A stretch of 64,000 nt of DNA from Nageia nagi (Eukaryota; Pinophyta), in the NCBI GenBank assembly GCA_050084985.1, contig JBITNC010000001.1:121148001-121212000 (forward strand). The letters run 5' to 3'. Below, in pieces: positions 23,501-35,500 of this stretch. Under the pieces are notes generated by a model. That model ran no database searches, was not told the origin of the DNA, and worked only from the letters and a program-made list of their open reading frames with translations. Position 1 is the first letter of the stretch. Each line of letters starts with the position of its first letter. The position numbers were made by a program, and so were the translations under genes.

Positions 23501-26500
23501 GAATGGTTCCCACTCGCCCGCCTACCGGTATCATCGACAGACCGCAGAAGATAGTGAAGGAAATCAAGGGTGTTCGTACAAGGGGTTTCGGCAAGATTAA
23601 GAAAACCGAATACCTTGTTGGTTGGGAAGGTGAAACCATTGAGAACGATACGTGGGAAAGAGCGGAAAGCCTTTGGAACTTTGAGGACAAAATCCAAGAG
23701 TTCCTAGCTGAAGGCCATGAGAAATATTGGTGGCGTGACTAGCACCAATTCCTCCTTTTGGTGTGCATTGTTGACGAGGTCGTCAACACCTTTAAGTGGG
23801 GGAGAATGTGAGAGGGCCGCCTCTCCCGGGGTGGTGAGTGTACGTAGAGCGCAACCTTTAGTACACGGGGATCCATTCCGGGCCCAGACTGTCGTGCTTT
23901 AGGAACCATGACGGACAAGGTTGAGAGTCCGTTCCTATGGTTGGACTGGGCGACACGGATGGGCGAATAAAGCTCAGGGGTACCTTAGGGGTGATACCCG
24001 TTTGAAGGTCGTTGGTTGGGCGGTGAGCACTAGGCACTTTGGTAACTATGACAAACCGGTTCGATGCTCCAAGGGGTCGGACTAGCTCTAGAGGCACAAG
24101 GCCTCGAGCAGTATGCAACTACGGACTTGACGGATACGGCGGAGCCGGCTAGACGTGCGGGACGGGCCGTGAGTGGATATGCCTGGCAGGGGTGATTCCC
24201 ATAAGTCCGGTACCCAGGCTTGTGAACCGTGTAGTCTATGTCGGTGCCGGGCGTTACCATCGGTAGCCACGCTCTAAGGGGTGGCTCGTCTGGTAGTGAA
24301 ATGACATACCATTTAATGGCGGATGGTGGCAGAGCGCAAAGATGTACGTCTGAAGCTGCCGATCTCTTCCTTTGAATCATATGTCACATGAGAGACACTT
24401 GACACGTGTTAGGCATTGGTTTGTGTGAAGGGAAAAGGTGGCACTTCGTCTTATTCATGGCATGGAAAAGTGTGACAGCTAGCTCTTGAATCCTGTGCCA
24501 TGGAGTGGTGGGTGTGAACATGTGGATATGTGGACGTACCTTGTTTGCCAAGCTATCATATGGTTTGGTTGTTATGTTGCACTCTCGACGGGTGATGTTA
24601 CCTTGAAAATTGGGCCATCACATTATAATTGAAATCTCGTTTGGCGCATTGTACGAAGGTCATGGTGAGGAAATTGACAGCTATTGACGTGTCCGAAGAA
24701 ACGTTGTTCGAAGCTACAGTCACGACACCTATGTAAGATTCATGCCAACTCTTGAAACTATAATAGTTCCTGCTGAAATGAGAATCCTACACGTGACCTT
24801 ATGTTATTATTATTAAAATATATATATATATAATTTTTTTCTCTTTTTTTTTTTAAATTGACAAAAGCTCCTTGTGTTTCCAGTGTTGGTGGTTTTCACC
24901 CGCAAGTGCCAGTTTCTTGGTTTTCGCTTACCGATTGCCACGTTCATTGGAATCACTTATTTATAAGACTGATCAATGGAATTATTTAACGATACTCGAG
25001 GAGGAAGAGGCTTCCCCGGATGTATTAAGATCTGCTATCCTTATCTGCTGCGTGAATTGCTCCAATACTGGTACAGTATACGGGCGAAGGTGATGTCCAT
25101 TAACCAGGAGAATCCTCCGAGAGTCGTCAATCGGTTGCAACTGGATTGAACCATTAGGGAATATTTGAAGAATCTTATATGGCCCCAACCATTGTGTCTG
25201 GAGCTTCCCTATGAAATCATTATAGCGGGAATCAAATAATAAAGCCCATTCTCCTACCCGAAATTGGTTCTATTTCAGATTTTTGTCATGCCAGCTCATT
25301 TAGCTGTAGTAGTCTATTTTTCAGTATTTCTATAATGTCCATCCCAGCCTCTAGGGTTGTTCTCAGTGTCTAGAGCTCAAATTGTATTGGCAATAAAGGC
25401 TTCTTACAAAATACTAACTCATATGGAGTAAACCCAATGGTGGATTTCCACATAGTATTGTATGCCCAGATTGCTGCAGGAAGCCTGGATACCCAATCCC
25501 TTCTATGTGAAGCTACTGTCTTGGTCAATATATTTTCCAGTTCTCTGTTAGTAACTTCAACTTGTCCATTCGTCTGTGGATGATAAGGCGAAGCCTTCTT
25601 ATGTCGGATTTGGTACTGGTTCACAAAATGTTGAATTGTTTTTGACATGAACTGTGGACCTTGATTAGAAACCAGAAACCGAAGAGCTCCAAATCTTTGC
25701 ATAATGTTATTATACAGAAAATCTACCACATATTCTTTCTTGGCATGTGCCAAGGCTACTACTTCTACCCACTTAGTGGCATAATCAGTACAGACTAGTA
25801 TGTGTTTCTTACCTTGAGATGGAGGATTAATCGGCCCGACAAAGTCGATACTCCATTGTTCAAATGGTTCAAGCATCCATTGCGGTTGTAATGGCATTTG
25901 AGTAGTAGCAGTAGGCCTACCCATTCGTTGACACTTATCACATTGCCTCACATATTTTCTAATGTCTTTGTGCATAGAAGGCCAAAAATAACCAGCTCCT
26001 AGGACTTTATGGATGGTTCGTTTATCAGAATAATGACCTCCTGAAGGCTCATCATGGCATGCATGGATGATATCAAATACCTCGTTTGTCTGAAGACACC
26101 TTCGGAGTGCATGATCAGGTCCATATTTAAACAACAACCCATCCAACCACTTATATGATGCACTTTGTCTAATCAATTGTTTCCTCTGATTTGGAGACAA
26201 ATGTGGAGGAAGTTTCCCAGTGGCTAAATAATTGGCAATATTTGCAAACCAGGGAGACTGTGCAGATATTGCAAAAAGTAAATTCATCTGGAAAGGTATC
26301 TTCCACCATCTCATCTTCCCGGACAATATTCAATCTGGATAAGAAATCTGCGACCTCATTTGCCTTTCCAGGCTTATCAATGATAGTCACATTAAACTCC
26401 TGTAATAGTAGCAACCATCTCACAACTCTTCCACTTACCACAGGTTTGTTCATGATGGCAGCATGGTCAGTATGAACAAATACTTGGTATCTTGTGATAT

Positions 26501-29500
26501 GGAGTCTAAATTTATTGATGGCATACGTTACTGCTAGGAATTCTTTCTCTGCAGTAGTATAATTTCTTTCAGCTCCCACCAAATTTTTACTTATGTAATA
26601 AATAGCATATGGGGACTTACTTGGTTCTTCTTGTCTTAGGATTGCTCCAATAGTATAATTTGAGGCATCCATATGAATGTAGAATGGTAGTTCCCAATTG
26701 GGACCTCTCAACACATGAGTTGTGGTGAGTTTTTCCTTCATAATCTGAAAAGCTTCTTCACAATCAGCTGTCCATTCAAATTCATTGTCCTTATGCAGCA
26801 GGGCAAATAATGGGGTTGCTGTTTAACTAATTTTTTTTTTAAATCTTCTGTAGTATCCGTCATGTCCCAAGAAGTTCCGGACATTTGCTTGAGTCTCAAG
26901 TTGAGGGAGTTGCTTGATGACTTCTATTTTCTTGGGATCCACCTTAATCCCTTGGGCTGAAATATGATGGCCCAAAACTATTCCCTCCTGTACAAGCATG
27001 AAGCATTTTTCATGGCTTAAGGATAGATTATGCACTTTACATCTCACCAAAACTTTTTCTAAGTTCCTCAATGCATCTCCAAAAGTGTTGCCATACACCG
27101 TGAAGTCATCCATGTACACTTCAACGCAATCATTAGTCAAATATGAAAAGATTGCTAGTACAACTCTTTGGAAAGTTGTTGGTGCATTGCACAAGTCAAA
27201 TGGAAGAACTTTATAAGCATATGTACCCCATGCACAAGTAAATGTGGTCTTGCCTTGATTTTCCTCTGCAATTTGTATTTGGTTATAGCCACTAAATCCA
27301 TCTAGGAAGGAGAAATATTGCTTACCAGACAAAATGTCTAACACTTGGTCAATGAAAGGTAATGGGAAGTGGTTCTTGAATGTAGCTTTATTGAGAGCTT
27401 TGTAGTCAACACAAACCCTCCATTTGCCGTTTTTCTTTGACACAATAACCAATGGTGAGACCCATTGACTATCTGAGATAGGATAGATGAATTTAGCTTT
27501 CAATAGCCTTTCAATTTCAGTCTTAACAACTTCTTTAAGTGTAGGATTTACCCATCTGGGAGGCTGCTGGACTGGTCTGGTTTCATCCGTATATATACGA
27601 TGGGTACAAATCTCCGGATGAATACCTTTCATGTCTGAATATTCCCAGGTGAAAGCCTCAGTATGGGCTCTCAAGACATCAAAAAGCTTCTTCTCTTGTT
27701 CATCTGTCAACCAACTGCTGATATTAAGAGTCTTTCCTGGTAATACTTCAACAGTCTTGATCCCAGGTTTGGTCAGATTACTTTGTTCTGGAAGTTGAAC
27801 TAGGGAATTCAAAAGACAAGAGTGTGGAAATAAAAAATGGAATACTCTTGTTCTTTCCCTGAAAGTATCCCCTTTTGGAACAATGTGAGTAAGGGGGCAT
27901 TTGAGCATTGCCAAAAATGTTGCCTGCTCTTCTGATGGAACATTGAAAATAATGCTTTGTAGTGGGTTAACCACTGTATTTCCCTTCTCTTCATCACTGC
28001 CCTCTGATTCTTCTTTGTGTGGCTCCGAACAGTGGTACTATATTTGTTCCAGATTAGGATCTTCTTCTATCTCTTCAACATGGTCCTTGATGGTAATGGT
28101 TGCTAATGTTGCAAAAGTCTCATGTGCATCTGTGTTAGACTCATCAACCCATATCTGGTTGTGATATTCCAACGTTGGTTGGGCAGGTGGGTACAAAGAA
28201 AGTGTCTTTGTGTTTAGGCCATTAGAAATGGTCATATCTCCAGACCTATAGTTGATGTATGCAACTGCAGTGGCTAACCAAGGTCTTCCCAATATGATTG
28301 GATATCTAGAAGGCTGTACTCTTGTCTTTAGAAGCAAAAAATCTACTAGATAGCTCCAGGAATCTACTGTTATTTGGACATCTTCCACGATTCCTTCTGG
28401 CTTGGCCACTATTCGGTTTGCCATCTGCAACATAGTTGAAGTGGGCTGTATATTTGACAGGAATAGTTTTTGAGACATCCAAAATCATGCCATTTATTGC
28501 TACTCCCAAGTCAACCAAAACATTGGGCTCTTTAGTATTCCTATGAAAATTGTAATAATAGGATTACCTGGATTGCCATACTAAGGAATTACCAAATTTC
28601 CAGCCAAAAGATCAGCTACTTTATCATCTACTTTAACAGTCTTTGGATAGACCTTTCTTTTTGCTCATTTTTGGATGCATAGTTCTTTAACCAACTTGTT
28701 TAGCTTAGGAACTTGTTTGATTGCTTGTAATATAGGTATCAAGATATTCAATTTCCTTATCTCTTGCAGCAGTTCTAATTCAATTTCTTGGGGTTTTTCA
28801 ATCAGCTTTTTTGGATACGGAGTAACTTCTGTCCGGAGCTCCTTGTTGTTTGCAGGTAGAATTGTTTCTGTTGGTGGCTCCTGACTGTCTTCCATGTGTT
28901 CTTTTGGAGATTCATCTGAGCTGTCCACCTCTACTTCTGTGATGATAGGAGGTACAGGATTTGGCAATTTTTTACCAGATCGAAGCTCAATTTCATTGCA
29001 TTGGATAGCATTTACTGATGCAGTGTCTCCTTGATCAATTTGATAGGCAGGTGCTGGAGCTTGCTTGTTATTATTTGGGTTAGGAACAGGTTGGGCTAGA
29101 AGAGCAGGTTGCTTTGGAGGTTGTTGCTGCTGATTCATTTGCTGTTGTTGATTAAATGGTGGTGGTAGCCAACCTTGCCTTCGCTGTCCTTGTACTGGAT
29201 GATTACTCCAGTTCTGCCGATTTTGTCCTCCATATTGCTGCCATTGTGGATTCCATTGTGAAGGATCCCATCCATAACCTTGCCAATCTTGAGTTACCAT
29301 CCATGGGGAATATGGTGGCATGCTCCACCAATTCTGATTCGTTGGTCTAGAAAAATAGGGATTTGGATTCCCTTGGAAATTACTATTTTCCCTAGGCCCC
29401 ATTGCTCCCATATAGTTCATGTTCATGTTTGGAGCTGCTACAGACATTTGTGCTATCCTTAGATAGTCACAATCATCTGTTGGATGGTCATTATTGCATA

Positions 29501-32500
29501 GGTTGCATATATGGTTAGTGTTCAGAGGACATTCATCTAGAACATGTTTCTTTCGGCACCTAGGACAGTACCTTGTTGAAAACTCATCTGTGGTCTGCTT
29601 TTTCGAATTTGTAATTTGAAGAGAATCCTGGATCTCCTTTAGTTTATTTGCTGTTTCCTTCAGTTGACTTAATTCAAACAGAACATCAGTCCCGAAGTTT
29701 GCAAATTCCTCTTTAATTTCACTTGCCAATCCAGTCTCTACCCGACTATCATTCTGAAACCTGTCACTTCTCTTATGTGTTCTGGTCCTTGAATAGTTTC
29801 TGTAGAGTTCCACAATTTCATCAAGAGCTGACTTATTGACATTACCCTTTCCCATCATATTTAGGACTTCCAATGTGGAATCCAGAAGCCCTCTTAGAAA
29901 GATGGTTTTGGAGAATTCGGGATCCATGGTCGTGCCAACTCTTTTTTGAACAAATAAGAATCTGTCAAGGTAATCTTCAAGGCTTTCTGATGCTGCTTGA
30001 TTGAGTCAAAACAGTTCATCTTTCCTATCTTTGACTCGACAGTATTCCTGGTATTTTTCCAGAAAAGCTTTCTCCATTTCATCCCAAGTGGAGATGGAAT
30101 CTGGAGGAAGTCCCATGAACCACCTCATTGCATTGTCTTTTAGAGTGGATGGAAAAAGTTTTAATTTTTGTTCATCCATCTCATAGTCATATGTTCTGCA
30201 CAGTATCTTGAATTCAAATAGAAACTGATCTAGATCCTCACTAGAAAGACCTCGAAAGGTAGGTAAGACTGACGGTGAAATGTTCTTCATAGGAGCCTGA
30301 GTCCCTGCGGCGAGCCTTATGGGATAAGTGAATGTTTGAGTAGAGGGATTAGTACCTCCCACTCCAGAACCACCACTTCCTCTAGACATATTGACAAGTG
30401 GATTAGTATATATCTTCTTTATTTGCTCAAACTCTAGTAATCTCACCTTGCTGTAATAAATATGGAAGATTATCTTGGCTGTTTCTTTTTCTGCTTCAGA
30501 ATCACTTTCACTGGAAAGAGGATGAATATGAGTAACGGGTAATGGTAAAGATGCATTGGAGAAATGGATGGATGGATGAAAAGTAGCAATGACTGTATCC
30601 GGAGCAGGCTCAATTGTCTCTGTTTGGAGAGTTAAGTCTACAAACCGAATAGGAAATGGAGGGGATTTATCAGTAAATCTCCTATATTGCTTAGGTGGAT
30701 CTGAGAATCTCAGAAATGGTGGTGATGATGGACTAATGAAAGTTGTCTCTTCTGCAGCGACTGGGTGCTCAGATTTTGGAGTATGGTCTGCCTCCTCTTC
30801 CAAAATTGTTGGATCAATTTCTTCCAATTCTTCCACAAGTCTAGGCTTTGGCCTAGTTTCTTCTAGTTGCTCCACCTGATGTTCTTCGACAACTATACCA
30901 CTTCCCTTTTCTTCCACAACCTTTTCTGAACTCAACTTTTTAGTTTTGGGGGGTTTTAGTTGTGTTTTCTGGACTGATTTTCCTACAGCTACTTTCTTAC
31001 TACTGTCTCCTTTACTATTGACAAATCTTCCTTTATCATCTCTTGATCTATTCATACATTCTCAAGCAAATAAGGACACCAATCTATCACAACTTAGACA
31101 ACAGTTCACTGCAACTCATTCTGTGAATAATTGAGAAACCAGGATGGCACCCGATTTCAAACTGGCTTTGTCAAGTCCCCTATCCTTAAGAAGTACAGGG
31201 ATAGTTCAATTAACACCGTTCCCCGACAATGATGCCAAAAATGATGAGTAAAATAATGGTATTCCAAATTCCACCAAGGCTGTCACTACCCTTCCCCTAG
31301 TGATCCTTTCACCTGTTATCGTGAAGGGACAAGTTAGCTCGTACAACTGCTACTCCACTCAAGGTAGATTTACTTTCCTCTCACTAGTCTTGGAAGACAA
31401 TATTTAACTCCATTTAGTTAATCAATCCGAGCGGTGTTCAAGGCTATATGCTAGTGAACTCTATTCTCTCAGTTGTATCTACTTCAAGTAACATTGTAGA
31501 AAGCAAATATGCAGAATGGAAAGTTGCAGAATTGAAAGTATAGGAATCTTAAATGCTGAAAGAAATATACACTTGAAATCATCACATTGAATGTAAACTC
31601 ACACTTGAATTAAAAGAACAATAAAATAAAAGAGTCTTCTACCATTTGGAGTGGGCCTTTGCTCCTCTTGGTGGAAGACTTAGAAGAACTCAAAACTAGA
31701 AACTCTTAACATATCACTCTATTATTGCATGCAATTTGTCTTGCACAGAATGTGCTTGACAAATCTAATACAAAGTTTTATTCTCAACAGTCTACACACA
31801 ATACTTCCTTAATCTTCTAACCCTCCCTACCGTCAACAATTGAGGTATAAATACCCTTAGTTGTTTAACAATAGGTTGGCCAAGAATAACAATAATCTGA
31901 ACAATATTCTGTTATAGAAAATAGAATCACTTATTCTACCAGCTAGCTAATGCTAAAATTAACATGCTAACAGTGCTCATGTCTTATCTAAGGAGAGCTG
32001 CAATCCCTTTAAAAAAGGGTGGCTCATCTCAATGAGCCAGCACTATCCTATTTACATCATAAGTAGTTTATTATGCCTAATTTGGAGTCAAACATACTCT
32101 ATAAAACAAGAATCATATCTGACTATATCTAATGTGTTGGAGCCATGCTCCTATAGACTATATTTGGAGTAGCTCACATCACGTAAATATCTGGATCATA
32201 CAAGGTTGGAATAGAGCTGGCAATATAGTCAATAATGACGGTCAATTTCTCAAATTTGGGTCTGGAGCGGGAGCTCCGGACGAGTCTGAAATAGAAGCTC
32301 CGAACGAGTGTGGAACAGAAGTTTTAGACAATATAACTCTGCTTTACCAAATGAGGCGTCCAATGTTTCCGGAGCGAAGCTCTAGAAAATGTATACAAGT
32401 GCAGAATCTATTCAGAATACTTCCTAACAATACTTGCAACTCATCCGAGTTATCAACCATCATTCCGTGGAGCAAAGAGAAGCATTTTGGTTCAAACAAA

Positions 32501-35500
32501 CACACAAAATAGAATCAGTATGCACAAAATACTAATATAAGGAAAGTATGCATTTAACCATATATGAAGCAACTAAATAGTCCAACAGTTACAATTAATC
32601 CGTCCCATAATGCCCAAATATACAAAATGAACCATCAAACTGTGCCAAAAACCAGGTAATTACTGAGACTCATCACCAAGTCAAGGCCTTGTGAGCTCAG
32701 CTGATTAGAGGGTTGGTCCTTGTGAGTCCATAGTCCCCACTTATCCGATTGTAAAGTGGGTTTTTTTACCCAAAGCTATGGCCCTCCTTATGCCTTGGCT
32801 TGGCTGGTACGTCTACGAACCAGGATTGATACCCAAACACCCGTTCTACCTCCTGTGTGTGATCTTGCATCTGCAAACATTAATCCCATGACTCCATTAG
32901 TCTGTCTTTGTTAAGAGAGAAAAAAAAATAGGATACAAAAAATTTCTAAAACTTAATACTCCCTCCTTTTTAGTCATTTTTCTTCTATTATCATATGTAT
33001 GGTTATTTTGGTGAACTTTGTATTTCATGGATGGTGTCGTTTAGAAAATATATAAAAACAAATTTCCCCAAAATTTGTTAAATTACAATTTTTTTGTTTG
33101 TCCAGCATTTCCAAATATTTTCCTGAGTCCGAGTCTAAGACAAAACTATGTCTGTTGAGTCTGAGTCTGAACACCATGCTAATACACCCTAACATATAAA
33201 GATAGAATAATACATTAACTTTGAATTTTGAACAGCATAAGTCCTCTTTTTATTAACTTTCTTTCCATTGTTATTGGAGGATTTGTTTTATAGATGATTT
33301 TGTGTTGTATGTTTACTCAAATAGACAGTAAATGCATCTCAAACTATGGATGTGGAACAAGGAAATTGGGCAAGTTTTGAGAAACATACCTTATAATGTT
33401 GGCATGTTCATACATATGTCTACTGATGGCATTAACCAAACACCAATTCTAAATAGAAGAGAATATGAGTACACAATGAAAATTTGTTGATATACTAGAT
33501 AATACAATAAAAGTATGATTAGAGAAGTGGATTAGTAAATGGCCATACTCATGGGTTTTGGAAAGTGAAGTTTGTAATCAAAATCATGTGGATGTTCACA
33601 TATGATAAAATTGTTCCTTTGAATGTTAAAACTTAAAATAACAGCAATAGTTGATGAATCCAAGAGGATTCAAATAAACAAATAATACTGTAAACAATGG
33701 AGTAATACTGTAAAACAATGGAAGAATTGAATAGGAACAATATTCTATTAATGTAAAACGAAATTACATAAGATGAAGTTCAATAATGAAGCTTCATACA
33801 CTCTTCAATGGTGAGAGTTGCAGAACTGAAAAAAACAATACCATACATTTGTGAAAAAAATAATACCATACATTTGTGAACCAAACTAGCTAATGTTACA
33901 AAGCATTCTAATCCCTAGTAACTGAAATCAACAACAAGCTACACTTGTCAAGTACATCAAGGCAAGCTGAGAAACTGAAAGAAACGTACAAAAACAAGTA
34001 AAAACGCCTTCAAAATTTGGAGTTACGAAGGCACTTTTCGTCTGAGCCTAACCGGTTGGTAGATTTGGGGCCGGTCGGGTAGCTATCGGTTGGAACTAGC
34101 CGGTTTGCAAGCTAGCGGTTTGGACCTGAAATGTGGAAGCTTAAAAAAGAACTCATTGCAAGTGCCAATTCTCCAACATTCTCCCCCTTGATGCGAAGAG
34201 GGCTCACCATGGAGTCTCTGAGCATCATATACTAAGCCTTGGCAACACCTTTCGTAAATATATCAACCAAATTGATTGTGGTATTACAATATTGGAGCAC
34301 AATTTGTCTCTTCTCCACCACGTCACATATGAAATTATACTTCAATCTAAAGTGCTTTGACCTGCTGTGGTGGATGGGATTGTGTGCCAACTGAATGGCA
34401 CTCTGGTTGTCACAATAAAGAATGGTTGGCCCATGTTTACCAATTTCTTCAAGCAACTTCCTCAACCACAATGCTTGAGTGTTGGCTGTTGTAAGAGCAA
34501 TATACTCCACTTCATGAGGAAAGTGCTACTGTAGATTGCTTCTTGGAGCTCCACGTAATCAGACCTGAACACCAAGTGAGAAACATTGCTCGGAAGTTGA
34601 TTTCCTATCATCAAGATTGCTGCCCCAATCACTATCACTGTAGCCTACAAGTGCCATCTTCTCCACATGAGAATAACGAAGACCAAAATTGATGGTGCCT
34701 CTCACATATCTAAAATTTCGCTTGACATCCTTCATGTGCAAAATGGAAGGATCATTGAGGTTGTTGCACATAAACCTCTTCATTCAAATAGCCATTTAAG
34801 AATGCATTTTTTACATCCATATGGTGTACATTCCAATGCTTTTGTGTGAACCCTTTGGCAACTAACGTTGTTTTGTGCCTCTCAATGAGTCAATTGTTCC
34901 ATCACTATTATATTTAGTTTTGTAAACCCATTTGGAGCCTACACATCTCTTTCCTTTGGGCAACTCACAAAGTTCCCAAGTATCATTTTTTTTTTCAATT
35001 GAGTGAAACTCTTCTTGCATGGCCTTCAACCACACATTTTTGATACAAGATTCCTCATAACTATATGGATCAAAACAAAAAAAAACAACTTTTTGGGTTG
35101 CACACAATGCATAATTAACCATCTCCCCCTTTGGTTCACTATTTATTTTCATATCACTAAATTGCTTGACAAATTGCTCCATTTCATGAAATTGACTTCT
35201 AGAAAGCCTTTGATGAAAATTTGGATCTAGAACTTGAGAATGAGGATTGTTTTGGAAATGCTTCTTACCTTTTTTTGTCTTCATTACTTCTGCAATCACA
35301 TTGGGAGAACCTCCGCTTGAAGGAGAAGTTGGAGTGGACTTGGAGATGTTGGAGGGACTTGATGGAGGACTTGGAGGCACAACTTGAAGATTTGGAAGAA
35401 CTACATCTCTTTGGCTGATTAGTATTCAAATTTGAAATGTTTTCTTGGCTGGGCACTTATCCTCCAATATCCACCATACATTTTTGCTGCTGGCCATAGA

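Larger units (their letters stand above)
18607..24297 (+). mobile_element. Chromovirus copy, right arm of the palindrome
   Basis: This is the inverted counterpart of 12904-18589. Sums of matching coordinates stay at 37196-37201 across the whole length, so indels total only a few bases. Order on the + strand: leader, gag, protease, RT, RNase H, integrase, chromodomain, polypurine tract, 3' LTR. Private lesions are a 1-bp loss in gag (GGGGAACGGAAG against GGGGAACGAGAAG) and a 4-bp loss near 23223 at the end of the integrase. Shared lesions are listed with the gag and RT segments. Confidence 0.95.
10925..32675 (-). mobile_element. Ty3/gypsy element H (Athila/Tat type) with nested palindrome
   Basis: Two direct LTRs share 8-bp inverted tips (TGATGAGT/ACTCATCA) and 5-bp TSDs. 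Read on the minus strand: 5' LTR 31242-32675, tRNA-Asp-like PBS, gag with two zinc knuckles, protease, RT, RNase H, integrase, a short 3' region, polypurine tract, 3' LTR 10925-12414. There is no chromodomain, and the integrase DFVGPINPP style is that of the non-chromovirus Athila/Tat group. Without the palindrome (12904-24297) it would be about 10.4 kb. Single stops and frameshifts break each region. It is antisense to the TerC gene. Confidence 0.93.

Noticed and set aside
12904-24297. Two independent insertions of the same chromovirus in opposite orientation
   Set aside because: Both lack the 5' LTR at the same base, share the same disabling mutations and have no TSDs; independent insertion is improbable.
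25370-31055. Endogenous pararetrovirus or env-carrying retrovirus
   Set aside because: LTRs, PBS, integrase and gag knuckles identify a Ty3/gypsy element; no movement protein or envelope motif is visible.
32690-32760. A functional tRNA gene
   Set aside because: The sequence does not fold into a cloverleaf that I can support; only box-like similarity remains.
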